Notes: generated from the sequence alone by a model not told the origin. A stretch of DNA of 64,000 nucleotides from Bifidobacterium pluvialisilvae (GCF_019331695.1 NZ_JAHBBI010000002.1:248001-312000), one strand, 5' to 3'. Shown: positions 34,426 to 42,707, counted from the stretch's first letter. A program made the numbers and translations.

Positions 34426-34698
34426 TCACACGCGGTGCATCTTGGTGAAGATCTCCTCGCGCTGGCAGCGGATGCGCACGCCGATGTCGTCGCCGAGATC
34501 CTCGAGATTGCCGACCATGGCGCTGAAATCCTTGTCGGATTCGGAATAGTCGACGATCATCATCATGTTGAAGAAGCCGTCGATGATGGTCTGCGAGATG
34601 TCGAGCACGTTCACGTGGTGCTTCGACAGATACGTGCAGACGCGGGCGATGATGCCGACCGTGTCCTGACCGACGACGGTGATGATTGCCTTGTTCAT
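34426..34698 (-). CDS. ACT domain protein (UPF0237)
   Basis: Protein of 90 residues that is almost one ACT domain ([34 protein letters not shown]-type helix, [18 protein letters not shown]), with a C-terminal helix ending [15 protein letters not shown] domains bind small ligands, often amino acids. The start at 34698 is fixed by AAGGGAGA upstream; an ATG eight codons earlier has no such site. First gene of the operon with UPF0210. Confidence 0.93.
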   Translation of the reverse strand: MNKAIITVVGQDTVGIIARVCTYLSKHHVNVLDISQTIIDGFFNMMMIVDYSESDKDFSAMVGNLEDLGDDIGVRIRCQREEIFTKMHRV

Positions 34699-34830
34699 GA
34701 AGTCTCCCTTAAGACCGTACAACCGTTGAATCCATCCCGGCTGAAAACACCGGACCTTTCCAGTTTACCCGCCGTTTCCCTGCCGTGCCGGCGAAGTCTC
34801 AATTGACTGGCACGGCAGGGACCTCGTTGG

Positions 34831-35005
34831 TTTCCTCGCCGCTCGATGAATCGCGGCTCGCGGCGCTACAAAACAGTCTGTCGACTGTTTTGCTTCACGC
34901 GCCGGTTCCTGTCGGCATCCTTCGGATGCTGTTTCCTCGCCGCTCGATGAATCGCGGCTCGCGGCGCTACAAAACAGTCTGTCGACTGTTTTGCTTCACG
35001 CGCCG
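34831..35005. repeat. Two 76-base direct repeats containing the ACAGTC hairpin
   Basis: The block starting TTTCCTCGCCGCTCGATGAA and ending TTTTGCTTCACGCGCC occurs twice with a period of 101 bases. Each copy contains AAAACAGTC-TGTC-GACTGTTTT. The second copy ends at the trmL stop region, so the last codons of trmL come from the repeat (TTCGCTGGCGGCGCG). Confidence 0.85.
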
Positions 35006-35691
35006 CCAGCGAAATTGAGCTGGCGCCAGGCTTCGTAGATGGCGATGGAGGCGCAGTTCGTGAGGTTCAGGCTGCGCAGGCTCGGACGCATCGGCAGCCG
35101 CACCTGCTCCGCCACATGCGGCCCCTCCATGATGTCCATCGGATCGGGGATGTTGCCCGGCTCGGGGCCGAACAGCAGGATGTCGGTCGGCTTGTATTCG
35201 ATGTCCGTGTACAGCTTGGTGGCGTGCGCGGTGAACGCGATGATGCGCGAGTTCGGCATCGACTCCACGAGGTTGTCGAAGTTCGGATGCAGCACCACAT
35301 GCGCCATGTCGTGGTAGTCGAGGCCCGCGCGGCGCAGCTTCGTGTCGCGCAGGTTGAAGCCCAGCGGCTCCACGAGATGCAGGATCGTGCCGGTCACCGC
35401 GCACAGGCGGATGGCCGAACCCGTGTTGCCGGGGATGCGCGGCGAGTAGTAGCACAGGTGCGGGGTGACGGTCTCGGCCTCGGCGGCCTTCTCGGCGGAC
35501 AGCATGGCGTCCACCACGCTGATCGGATTGCCGTGGGCGTCGGTCACGAGTTCGTCGGGGCCGTAGTTCGACTTGCGGTAGCCGTATTCGAACATCTTCT
35601 CGACCTTGGACTCAGGGTCGGTGCCGTTGTTCTCGGCGGGATTCGTGGGGTTCTGTTCCGTATTCACAATCGTCAAGGATAGAAACGCCAA
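34996..35691 (-). CDS. trmL: tRNA (cytidine/uridine-2'-O)-methyltransferase TrmL-like (SPOUT)
   Basis: Methylates the 2'-O of nucleotide 34 in tRNA-Leu if it acts as TrmL. The SPOUT fold is visible in the second half: LCYYSPRIPGNTGSAIRLCA, LHLVEPLGFNL, LDYHDMAHVV, DILLFGPEPGNIPD and the knot RPSLRSLNLTNCASIAIYEA. N-terminal residues about 1-75 are an extra, charged extension not in the E. coli protein (156 residues), making this one 231 residues. A GTG at 35667 is a possible shorter start. It is divergent from mutY with 57 bases between. Confidence 0.9.
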   Translation of the reverse strand: MAFLSLTIVNTEQNPTNPAENNGTDPESKVEKMFEYGYRKSNYGPDELVTDAHGNPISVVDAMLSAEKAAEAETVTPHLCYYSPRIPGNTGSAIRLCAVTGTILHLVEPLGFNLRDTKLRRAGLDYHDMAHVVLHPNFDNLVESMPNSRIIAFTAHATKLYTDIEYKPTDILLFGPEPGNIPDPMDIMEGPHVAEQVRLPMRPSLRSLNLTNCASIAIYEAWRQLNFAGGA

Positions 35692-35748
35692 ACGACACGG
35701 GCCTCATACGGGCAGGCACCTGAATCCGCGCCGTCGCATGGTGTTGGC

Positions 35749-36678
35749 ATGGTTGCAGTGATGCAGGAAGAACATATCGACAACGCCCGCGAACCGATTC
35801 GCGCACGCCTGGCCGCATGGTGGGAGGCCAACGCCCGTGACCTGCCATGGCGGTTCGGGCGCGCGACCCCGTGGGGTGTGCTCGTCTCCGAGGTCATGAG
35901 CCAGCAGACGCAGATGAGCCGCGTCGTGCCGTACTGGACCGATTGGATGCGCGCCTGGCCCGACGCCGCCGCGCTCGCCAAGGCGTCCACCGCCGAGGTC
36001 ATCACCGCGTGGGGGCGTCTCGGATATCCCCGTCGCGCGCTGCGCCTGCAGGAATGCGCCCGCGTCGTCGCCGACCGGTACGGCAACGTGCTGCCCGACG
36101 ACCATGACACGCTGCTGTCCCTGCCCGGCATCGGCGACTACACGGCCAGCGCCGTATCAAGCTTCGCGTTCGGCCGCCGCGTCGCCGTCATCGACACCAA
36201 CATCCGCCGCGTGCTCTCCCGCGTGCTGCTCGGCGTCGAATCGCGTGGCGGCGCCGCCACGCGATTCGAACGCGACCTCGCCAACGACGTCCTGCCCGCC
36301 GACGTCGCGAAGTCGGTCATATGGAACCAGTCGGTCATGGAGCTCGGTGCCGTCGTCTGCACGGCGAAGAAACCGATGTGCGAGATCTGTCCCATATCCG
36401 AACAGTGCGCGTTCCTCGCCGCCGGCCTGCCCGGACTGGGGGAGCGGCGCACCCGGCCCCGCCAACGGTTCCAAGGCACCGACCGTCAGGTGCGCGGCAT
36501 CATATTGCAGGCGCTTCGTCGGCGGCATGGCGCCGACGGCGCGTCCGCCGGCGTGCCACGCGCCGAAATCGAATCATTGTGGGCCGACCAGGGCCAGCTC
36601 GCCGCATGCATCGCCTCGCTCGACGACGACGGCCTCATCGACATCCTGCCGGACGGTTCTCTGACGCTGCCGCGGTGA
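35749..36678 (+). CDS. mutY: A/G-specific adenine glycosylase
   Basis: Removes adenine mispaired with 8-oxoguanine. The 309-residue protein has RDLPWRFGRATPWGVLVSEVMSQQTQ, the helix-hairpin-helix LLSLPGIGDYTASAVSSFAF with the catalytic Asp in VIDTNIRRVLSR, and the 4Fe-4S cluster C-x6-C-x2-C-x5-C (VCTAKKPMCEICPISEQC). It is shorter than E. coli MutY and lacks a recognisable C-terminal Nudix-like 8-oxoG domain; the last 85 residues form a short wing-like tail (EIESLWADQGQLAACIASLDD). The start may be 35749 or the ATG at 35761. Confidence 0.94.
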   Translation: MVAVMQEEHIDNAREPIRARLAAWWEANARDLPWRFGRATPWGVLVSEVMSQQTQMSRVVPYWTDWMRAWPDAAALAKASTAEVITAWGRLGYPRRALRLQECARVVADRYGNVLPDDHDTLLSLPGIGDYTASAVSSFAFGRRVAVIDTNIRRVLSRVLLGVESRGGAATRFERDLANDVLPADVAKSVIWNQSVMELGAVVCTAKKPMCEICPISEQCAFLAAGLPGLGERRTRPRQRFQGTDRQVRGIILQALRRRHGADGASAGVPRAEIESLWADQGQLAACIASLDDDGLIDILPDGSLTLPR

Positions 36679-36783
36679 CGTCACGATGACGCCGCGACCG
36701 CCGTGACGGCGTCGTCGTCGTTCATGATGTGGAAATGCCGCTAGGAATCGTCTGGCACGGCAACGATCGCCGCCGGACGCCCC

Positions 36784-36789
36784 TACACT
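36784..36789 (+). promoter_or_regulatory. -10 box TACACT overlapping the start region at 36797
   Basis: TACACT ends 7 bases before the ATG at 36797. A GGAGG lies in the gap, so the site could be leaderless or very short-leadered. Confidence 0.45.
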
Positions 36790-36796
36790 CGGAGGC

Positions 36797-37438
36797 ATGG
36801 CAAAAAAGGCGAGGAACATCAGCAGACGGCAGCAGCAGATCTATCGTCGTCGCCGCATCGTGGCGGCGATTCTTTTGGTGGCGGTCCTCGCCGTCTTCGG
36901 CGGACTGATCTACGGCGCGGTCTCGGGCATCCGTCATCTCGCCGGGAGCACGAGCTCCGCCTCCGCGTCGTCATCGCAGACGGCCTCCGGCACCGTATCG
37001 CCGTCGGACGGCAAAACGGACACGAAAACCACGGCCGGCGTCCCCGACTGCGGTGGCAGCGACGTCACCCTGACCCTGACATCCGACGTGACGACCGTCG
37101 GCGTCGGCGGCACGGTCAACTTCAAGGCGACGATACTGCACGGCGGCAAGACCGACTGCCTCATCAACGCGGCGAACGACTCCCGCGTGCTGACCATCAC
37201 ATCCGGCAACGAGACCATATGGCGGTCCGACTCATGCCCGGCCGATTCACGGCAGCTGCTCATGACCGGCTCCGACAAGGACATCCAGTCCGTCGTATGG
37301 AACACCAACCGCACCGGCAAGAAATGCGCGGAGGACGGCTCACTGCCGCACGTCGACGCCGGCACCTACGTGGCGATGCTCAGTCTCAAGGACAACGCCG
37401 CCGTGAAATCCGACCCCCTCACCATCACCGTGCAGTAG
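36797..37438 (+). CDS. Membrane-anchored protein with Ig-like extracellular domain
   Basis: Protein of 213 residues, function unknown. A very basic N-terminus (MAKKARNISRRQQQIYRRRR) is followed by one membrane helix at about 22-45 and a Ser/Thr-rich linker. The outer domain (about 80-213) is beta-rich with four Cys: GVPDCGGSDVTLTLTSDVTT, KTDCLINAANDSR, WRSDSCPADSR and GKKCAEDGS. The pattern G.xIWRSDSCP recalls domains found in other actinobacterial surface proteins. It converges with radA, 13 bases between the stops. It may act in cell-envelope work, but nothing in the context shows how. Confidence 0.75.
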   Translation: MAKKARNISRRQQQIYRRRRIVAAILLVAVLAVFGGLIYGAVSGIRHLAGSTSSASASSSQTASGTVSPSDGKTDTKTTAGVPDCGGSDVTLTLTSDVTTVGVGGTVNFKATILHGGKTDCLINAANDSRVLTITSGNETIWRSDSCPADSRQLLMTGSDKDIQSVVWNTNRTGKKCAEDGSLPHVDAGTYVAMLSLKDNAAVKSDPLTITVQ

Positions 37439-37451
37439 GGGATACCGGCAT

Positions 37452-38903
37452 CTACCGACGTTCCACGCCCAGCGCCTTCAACGCGCGCGACACCGAATCG
37501 GCCTCGATGACCGTCAGCCCGTCGATGACGACGGGTTTCGCACCCCTGCGCCGCTTCGGCGTCACCACATGAGTGAACCCCAGACGGGCCGCCTCGCGAA
37601 GCCGGTATTCCAGACGCGGCACCGGGCGAATCTGCCCCGTCAGCGAGATCTCGCCGATCGCCGCATAATCGCGGGGGATGGGACTATGGAACGCAGCGCT
37701 CGACAACGCCGCCGCAATGGCCAGATCGCAGGCCGGTTCCTTCGCCAGGCCGCCGGCGATCGTGGAGATGTACAGGTCGTTGGTCAGCAACGGAATCTTC
37801 CCATGCCGGTACAGCACGGCCACCAGCATGGCCAGACGATTGGAATCGATGCCGTTCGTCGCGCGTCGCGGCGTCGGCAGCACCGAATTCGTGACCAGCG
37901 CCTGCACCTCGATGGGCAGGCTGCGATGGCCGTCCACGGTGAACGTCACGCACGTGCCCTCGGTCGGCTTGTCGGAATCCGACAGGAACAGCGCGCCCGG
38001 ATTGGCGACCTCGTCGATGCCTTCGCCGCCCATGTCGAAGCAGCCGACCTCGTCGGTCGGTCCGAAACGGTTCTTGACCGCGCGCAGCATGCGCAGCGCC
38101 GTCTGCGAGTCGCCCTCGAACTGGCAGACCACGTCCACCAGATGCTCGAGCGTGCGCGGCCCGGCGATGGAGCCGTCCTTCGTGACATGGCCCACCAGCA
38201 GCACGGGGATGTCGCGCGTCTTGGCCACGTCGATGAGCGCGCTCGCCACCTCGCGCACCTGCGTGGAGCCGCCGGAGATGCCCTCGACGTCCTGCGAGAT
38301 GATGGTCTGCGCCGAATCGACGATGGCCAGCTCCGGATTCACCTGCTCGATGAGGCCCAGCACCGTGGCAAGGTCCGTGGTCGATGCGAGCAGCAGGTTC
38401 TCGTTGACGGCGTCGATGCGGCTGGCGCGCATGCGCACCTGCGACGTGGACTCCTCGCCGGAGACGTAAAGCACCTTGCCGTCGCCGCGCGCCGCCACCC
38501 GGCCGGCCGTCTCCAGCAGCAGCGTCGACTTGCCGATGCCGGGCTCGCCGGCCACCAGCACCACCGAACCGGGCACGATGCCGCCGCCCAGCACCCGGTC
38601 GAACTCGCCGAAGCCGGTGGGCACGCGGGTCACGTCCTGCGTATCGACATCGGTGATCGGGGTGATCATCGTCTCGGGCACGTGCGTGGCCGCGGTGCGG
38701 GATATCGCCGCGGCGCCGACGCCTCCGCGCGCGCCGGCGGCACCGGACGCGACGGTCGTCCTCGACCTGGCGGCGGCACGCGGACGGGCCTCGTGGAATT
38801 CCTCGACCGTGCCCCATTCGCCGCATTCCGGGCATCGTCCGAACCATTTCGCGCCGCTCCACCCGCATTCGGAGCACAGATACCGGGTCGATGATTTCGC
38901 CAT
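37452..38903 (-). CDS. radA: DNA repair protein RadA/Sms
   Basis: RecA-like ATPase and branch-migration helicase used in recombination. The 483-residue protein has the zinc finger CSECGWSGAKWFGRCPECGEWG (positions 10-31), Walker A GEPGIGKSTL, Walker B LAIVDSAQTI, the Sms motif KNRFGPTDEVG and the Lon-protease-like C-terminal domain (GIDSNRLAMLVAVLYRHGKI, PRDYAAIGEISLTGQIRPV). The start MAKSSTRYLCSEC at 38903 is preferred over an ATG ten codons earlier. It is transcribed toward and converges with the gene ending at 37438. Confidence 0.96.
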   Translation of the reverse strand: MAKSSTRYLCSECGWSGAKWFGRCPECGEWGTVEEFHEARPRAAARSRTTVASGAAGARGGVGAAAISRTAATHVPETMITPITDVDTQDVTRVPTGFGEFDRVLGGGIVPGSVVLVAGEPGIGKSTLLLETAGRVAARGDGKVLYVSGEESTSQVRMRASRIDAVNENLLLASTTDLATVLGLIEQVNPELAIVDSAQTIISQDVEGISGGSTQVREVASALIDVAKTRDIPVLLVGHVTKDGSIAGPRTLEHLVDVVCQFEGDSQTALRMLRAVKNRFGPTDEVGCFDMGGEGIDEVANPGALFLSDSDKPTEGTCVTFTVDGHRSLPIEVQALVTNSVLPTPRRATNGIDSNRLAMLVAVLYRHGKIPLLTNDLYISTIAGGLAKEPACDLAIAAALSSAAFHSPIPRDYAAIGEISLTGQIRPVPRLEYRLREAARLGFTHVVTPKRRRGAKPVVIDGLTVIEADSVSRALKALGVERR

Positions 38904-38957
38904 GACGCCAACGCTATTGGCTTTGTGAGACAAGCGAAAGGCGTCCTAACGCCGTGA

Positions 38958-38963
38958 GAGAAT
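38958..38963 (+). promoter_or_regulatory. -10-like GAGAAT before 38970
   Basis: GAGAAT ends 6 bases before the ATG and no ribosome site is present. A weaker match than the other leaderless examples. Confidence 0.3.
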
Positions 38964-38969
38964 CGCGCT

Positions 38970-39581
38970 ATGTCTAATGCGAGTAATGCGAATGCCACTT
39001 CCTCCCGTCGCCGTCTGGTGGTCATCGTCATCGCGGCCGTCGTCATCGTGGTCGCGCTGCTGAGCGCCTTCATCTGGCCGGGCTGGGCCATGAAGAACCA
39101 GAACGACGGCGGCGAGGCCGCCCAGACGCAGTCCGCGCCCGCGACGCCGACCATCAAGGCGTCGGCGCTGCCCAAGGACGCCACCGATCTGGTGAAGGCC
39201 CTGCCCGACAGCGTGACCGACTATGCCCGCACCGGCGTCAAGGAGACCAAGGACTGGCAGTCCGCCAAGCCGATCGAGGAATACGCCGTCTCGTATTCGA
39301 CCGGAGCCAAGGCCAAGGACGTGACCATGCTCGTGGGCCAGTGGGCCACCGCCGACTCGGCCAAGACCCAGTACGACAAGCTCGCCGAGGCCCTGACCGG
39401 CGACATGCTCGCCCACGGCAGCGTGAAGGTCTCCGGCGCGAACAAGGGCTCCTACGTGGTGCGTGCCGACGCCAAGGACAAGAACAAGGCCGTGGCGTTG
39501 TGGCAGAACGACACCGTCGTATTCCAGGTCTCCGGTTCCAAGAGCGCGGTCATGGCGTTCTATCAGAAGTTCCCCATGTGA
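38970..39581 (+). CDS. Membrane-anchored protein of unknown function
   Basis: Protein of 203 residues. A Ser/Asn N-terminus and Arg run (SSRRR) precede one membrane helix (about 16-36, LVVIVIAAVVIVVALLSAFIW). The rest should be outside the membrane: a low-complexity linker (about 45-62) and a compact alpha/beta domain (EYAVSYSTGAKAKDVTMLVG, AVALWQNDTVVFQVSGSKSA). Not recognised as a family. It lies between radA (divergent) and bS22; the latter has its own ribosome site. Similar layout to the protein at 36797, but no sequence likeness seen. Confidence 0.75.
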   Translation: MSNASNANATSSRRRLVVIVIAAVVIVVALLSAFIWPGWAMKNQNDGGEAAQTQSAPATPTIKASALPKDATDLVKALPDSVTDYARTGVKETKDWQSAKPIEEYAVSYSTGAKAKDVTMLVGQWATADSAKTQYDKLAEALTGDMLAHGSVKVSGANKGSYVVRADAKDKNKAVALWQNDTVVFQVSGSKSAVMAFYQKFPM

Positions 39582-39706
39582 TTGCGTCCGATGCATTTGT
39601 CCGGCGATTTGTCCGACGATCGCCACGGATGGTGGTGTTAGTCCGAAAGCCGTAGTACTATTGGGCAAGTTGCAATCTTTTCGATACGTATAGAACGGAG
39701 GCTGAG

Positions 39707-39796
39707 ATGGGTTCGGTCATCAAGAAGCGCCGCAAGCGGATGAGCAAGAAGAAGCACCGCAAACTGCTGCGTAAGACTCGCCACCAGCGCAAGTAG
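39707..39796 (+). CDS. 30S ribosomal protein bS22 (AURKAIP1/COX24 type), 29 residues
   Basis: Very small basic protein beginning [18 protein letters not shown] and ending KTRHQRK, with Lys and Arg making up more than half of it. It matches the actinobacterial protein bS22, found in the mycobacterial 30S subunit and often missed in annotation because of its size. A ribosome site GGAGG lies 5 bases upstream of ATG, and an intrinsic terminator follows 40 bases after the stop, so it is a free-standing unit. Confidence 0.95.
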   Translation: MGSVIKKRRKRMSKKKHRKLLRKTRHQRK

Positions 39797-39834
39797 TCTT
39801 CAGCGCCGTATGGCGCAGCGTCGAGCAGACGTAG

Positions 39835-39872
39835 GAAAAAGCCCCGTGAACCTTACGGTTCCGGGGCTTTTG
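39835..39872 (+). terminator. Intrinsic terminator of the bS22 gene
   Basis: AAAAGCCCCG (from 39837) and CGGGGCTTTT (to 39871) pair, with a further GAACC/GGTTC pair inside and a TTA loop. The T-run is in the right arm. A small GCGCC/GGCGC hairpin (39803-39816) lies just before it. Confidence 0.92.
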
Positions 39873-39904
39873 TCATAGGCTTTCTGTCATGGACGACGGG
39901 CGTG

Positions 39905-40145
39905 GACCCTTCGGTACGTCTATCGTCCTGAGCGAGGGGCAGGGTTCATCAATACCTCCATCATCCTGAGCGGAGTGAAGGGTTCGCCAATACTTCCGTC
40001 ATCCTGAGCGGAGTGAAGGGTTGGCCAATACCTCTGTCATCCTGAGCGAAGGGCGAAGCCCGAAGTCGAAGGATCTTGGAATCGCGCGGGGCGAGAAGAT
40101 CCTTCGACTCCGCCGCAAGCGGCTCCGCTCAGGATGACAGGAGCC
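39905..40145. repeat. TCATCCTGAGC palindrome with four left tips
   Basis: Four copies of the left tip (CATCCTGAGCG...) at about 39919-40045, spaced about 37-48 bases with shared spacers GGGTTCGCCAATACTTCC. Then AAGTCGAAGGATCTTGG and AGATCCTTCGACTCCG, GCTCAGGATGACAGG. It ends about 30 bases before the rpiA stop. Confidence 0.9.
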
Positions 40146-40172
40146 GGAGCCGTCACGCCCATTACCGAAGCA

Positions 40173-40871
40173 TCACTTGTTGCCGTTGGTCATGACGCGC
40201 GGACCGTTCGGATCGCCCACGATCACGGTGTCGACCATGTTGAGGAACAGACCATGCTCCACGACGCCGACCGTGTTGATGAGATCCTCGGCCAGCTCAT
40301 GCGGATGGTCGATACGGCCGAGATGCAGGTCGACGACGTAGTTGTTCTCGTCGGTGCGGACCTCCTTGCCGTCGGCGTCGAGACGCAGCACCGGCTTGTA
40401 GCCCTTCGCCTCGAACTTCTTGATGACATGGCCGGCGCCGAACGGGATGACCTCGACCGGCAGCGGGAACGCGCCGATGGTGTCGACGACCTTGGACTCG
40501 TCCACGATCCAGACGATCTTGTTGGAGTTCGTGGCCACGATCTTCTCCCACAGCAGGGCCGCGCCGCCGCCCTTGATGCCATCGAAGTTCTTGTCCACCT
40601 CGTCGGCGCCGTCGATGGTCACGTCGATGTGATCCACGTCGTCGACGTCGACGATCTTGATGCCGTAGCCTTCGGCCTGCTCCTGCGTGCGGCGGGAGGT
40701 GGTCACACCGGTGAACTTCAGGCCCTCCTCCTGCACGCGGCGGCCGAGCTCATCGACGAGGAAACGCACGGTCGAACCCGTTCCCAGACCCGCGATCATG
40801 CCGTCGGTGACGAGCTTGGCGGCTTCGATGCCCGCCGCCTTCTTCAAAGCGTCCTGCTGTGCCTTGTCCAT
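40173..40871 (-). CDS. rpiA: Ribose-5-phosphate isomerase A
   Basis: Interconverts ribose-5-phosphate and ribulose-5-phosphate, needed by the bifid shunt and nucleotide synthesis. The 232-residue protein has the RpiA motifs [56 protein letters not shown] and [11 protein letters not shown]. The start at 40871 is set by AAGGAGA 4 bases upstream; a longer frame upstream crosses repeat DNA. Confidence 0.96.
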   Translation of the reverse strand: MDKAQQDALKKAAGIEAAKLVTDGMIAGLGTGSTVRFLVDELGRRVQEEGLKFTGVTTSRRTQEQAEGYGIKIVDVDDVDHIDVTIDGADEVDKNFDGIKGGGAALLWEKIVATNSNKIVWIVDESKVVDTIGAFPLPVEVIPFGAGHVIKKFEAKGYKPVLRLDADGKEVRTDENNYVVDLHLGRIDHPHELAEDLINTVGVVEHGLFLNMVDTVIVGDPNGPRVMTNGNK

Positions 40872-40954
40872 GATGTTCTCCTTCGATAAACCGGTTTTTG
40901 AACGTTCTACACATTCATTGACCAAGTGTAGGCAACGGCGCGGAACTTGGGAGC

Positions 40955-41090
40955 GTGGTTGTTCGCCGAAATGACCGCAAATTTTGGTTACTCGCCGAAT
41001 CCACCGCATTCCGACGGTTTTCCTCGGCGTGTTGCGGTGGATTCGGCGAACGACGGGGATTTGCGGTGGATTCGGCGAACTATCGGCCGA
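40955..41090. repeat. GTTCGCCGAATCCACCGCA inverted repeat
   Basis: Left copies TTCGCCGAA (about 40962-40970) and CGCCGAATCCACCGCATTCC (about 40993) face two right copies TGCGGTGGATTCGGCGAAC (about 41034 and 41063), one of which overlaps the 3' end of rnhA. No gene here beyond the rnhA end. Confidence 0.75.
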
Positions 41091-42333
41091 TGATGACGTC
41101 GCCGTCGAGCTCCATCGTGCCGTCGGCGCTCACCGTGCCGGTGAACGTGATGGTGCCGGTGATGGTGACGGAACCGCCATGGAACGACGGGCTGCTCGAC
41201 GGCGGGGGAGTGATGCGGATGGTGCCCTGCGCGCGCAGTCCGGAGGCGCTGCGGCGGGCGGGTGAGGGATCCTTCGGCTCGCTGCGCTCGCTCAGGATGA
41301 CATGAGAGGGGGCTGGCTCGCTCGGGAGGACGTGAGCAAGGGATGTGGCGTTGGCTTTTTTCGGGGTGATTGCGGCGGTGTGTGCGGAACCCTCCGAAGA
41401 GGCCCGCTCCTGCTTTTTTGCGTGTTCCAACAGGTCCGCCGGTACGCCCTCCGGTTTGCGCAGCCGTTCCGCCAGGGTCTGCCTGCCTGTTGCCGTATCA
41501 TCGTTGCCGTTTCGCGTGCCGCCGCCCTTCCGGTCCTTTCGGACGCCGCCACTCGCATCCTGCTTCCTGCCATCCTGAGCGGAGCCGTTCGCGTTGCGTT
41601 TGTTGTCATCCTGAGCGGAGCCGCTTGCATTCCGCTTCCCGCCGTTCCGGACGGAGCCGTTTGCGGTATGTTTATTGTCATCCTGAGCGGAGCCGCTTGC
41701 GGCGGAGTCGAAGGATCCCTCCCCCCGTCCAAGGTGATACTCCTCCGCCGTGATGCTGCCATCCATGAGCATCCGAGCATCCGCCGGCACGTCGGTGCCC
41801 TTGGAATAGGGGGAGCCGAGCAGCGACTGCCACCCCTCCTTCGGCAGGTATCCGTCGCGCACCTGGGAACGGCAGTCGCCGGCGTACGTGCGCGCCAGCT
41901 CATCGACCTTTTCGTTGCCGGCGTTGCCCGCATGGCCCTTGACCCATACGAACTTCACCGAACCGGCGCGGCGGGAGATCTCCGCGTCGATGGCCTTGAT
42001 GAGCTCCGCGTTCTTCACCGGCTTCTTCTGCGAGTTCCTCCAGCCGTTGCGCTTCCAGCCATGCACCCACTTGGTCGAGCAGTTGATGGCGTACTGCGAA
42101 TCCGTCTCGATGACGAGCGGCTCATCGCCCGGATGCGCGCGCAACGCCTCCAGCACCGCGCACAGTTCGCCGATCTGGTTCGTGCCGTTCGTCGCACCGC
42201 CCGCATCGCAGTCGCCGGGATGCTCATGGCCGGGCCGTCCGCCCGCGTTCGCCTCGTGGTCCGCCCACGCCCAGCCCATTGGACCGTTAGGATTGCCCAA
42301 CGCGCTGCCGTCCGTGGATACCGTGATGGTCAT
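41080..42333 (-). CDS. rnhA: RNase HI with repeat-derived C-terminal extension
   Basis: Cleaves RNA in RNA-DNA hybrids. The first about 150 of 417 residues are a standard RNase HI: Asp in [19 protein letters not shown], Glu in [11 protein letters not shown], Asp in [20 protein letters not shown], and [21 protein letters not shown]. The remaining about 265 residues are unusual. They include [18 protein letters not shown], three ASGSAQDD-like repeats and [19 protein letters not shown], which are direct translations of the intergenic TCATCCTGAGC palindrome. The C-terminus is Thr/Gly-rich ([18 protein letters not shown]). The start is the first of three tandem copies of the 5' end; AAGGAG lies upstream. 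Confidence 0.88.
   Translation of the reverse strand: MTITVSTDGSALGNPNGPMGWAWADHEANAGGRPGHEHPGDCDAGGATNGTNQIGELCAVLEALRAHPGDEPLVIETDSQYAINCSTKWVHGWKRNGWRNSQKKPVKNAELIKAIDAEISRRAGSVKFVWVKGHAGNAGNEKVDELARTYAGDCRSQVRDGYLPKEGWQSLLGSPYSKGTDVPADARMLMDGSITAEEYHLGRGEGSFDSAASGSAQDDNKHTANGSVRNGGKRNASGSAQDDNKRNANGSAQDGRKQDASGGVRKDRKGGGTRNGNDDTATGRQTLAERLRKPEGVPADLLEHAKKQERASSEGSAHTAAITPKKANATSLAHVLPSEPAPSHVILSERSEPKDPSPARRSASGLRAQGTIRITPPPSSSPSFHGGSVTITGTITFTGTVSADGTMELDGDVIIGR
41255..41720. repeat. TCATCCTGAGC palindrome fragments inside rnhA
   Basis: Right tip at 41267-41302 (GATCCTTCGGCTCGCTGCG, GCTCAGGATGACATG). Left tips at about 41571, 41607 and 41680 (CATCCTGAGCGGAGCCG), the last followed by GGCGGAGTCGAAGGATCC. 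All are in frame with rnhA. Confidence 0.9.
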
Positions 42334-42652
42334 GTTTCAGCTCCTTGTGGTGGGTCGGGCAATCCAACCGGTCCCGTCGAGGCCTTGGCGGCCTCTCCCT
42401 TCGCCTACAGACAGTCCACCGGACTGTCTGCTTGACGGCTCAGCATTAGGATTGCCCAATGCGCTGCCGTCCGTGGATACCGTGATGGTCATGTTTCAGC
42501 TCCTTGTGGTGGGTCGGGCAATCCAACCGGTCCCGTCGAGGCCTTGGCGGCCTCTCCCTTCGCCTACAGACAGTCCACCGGACTGTCCTGCTTGACGGCT
42601 CAGCGTTTGGATTCCCGAGGGCGCTGCCGTCTGTTGATGCCGTGATCGTCAT
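42334..42652. repeat. Tandem copies of the rnhA 5' end with ACAGTCC hairpins
   Basis: The first 16 codons of rnhA recur with start codons at 42492 and 42652 (minus strand), periods of 159 and 160 bases. Copies two and three stop matching exactly after codon 16, where a hairpin element (ACAGTCCACCGGACTGT, at 42413-42429 and 42566-42582) and the flank GCTTGACGGCTCAGC begin. The copies are not translated into intact enzymes. The element carries the AAGGAG used by the functional gene. Confidence 0.9.
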
Positions 42653-42689
42653 GATTGCCAGCGTAATGGATGCCTTGGCCGGAAGAAGA

Positions 42690-42707
42690 GTGTGATGTTT
42701 ATCACAC
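42690..42707. promoter_or_regulatory. CRP/GlxR-type operator GTGTGATGTTTATCACAC
   Basis: Perfect dyad TGTGA-N6-TCACA, extended by one pair to 18 bases. It matches the CRP and GlxR consensus exactly in both half-sites. It lies between rnhA copy three and the haem-protein gene, about 70 bases upstream of the latter's -35 box. The Crp/Fnr regulator at 23301-24035 has the matching recognition helix type. Confidence 0.75.
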
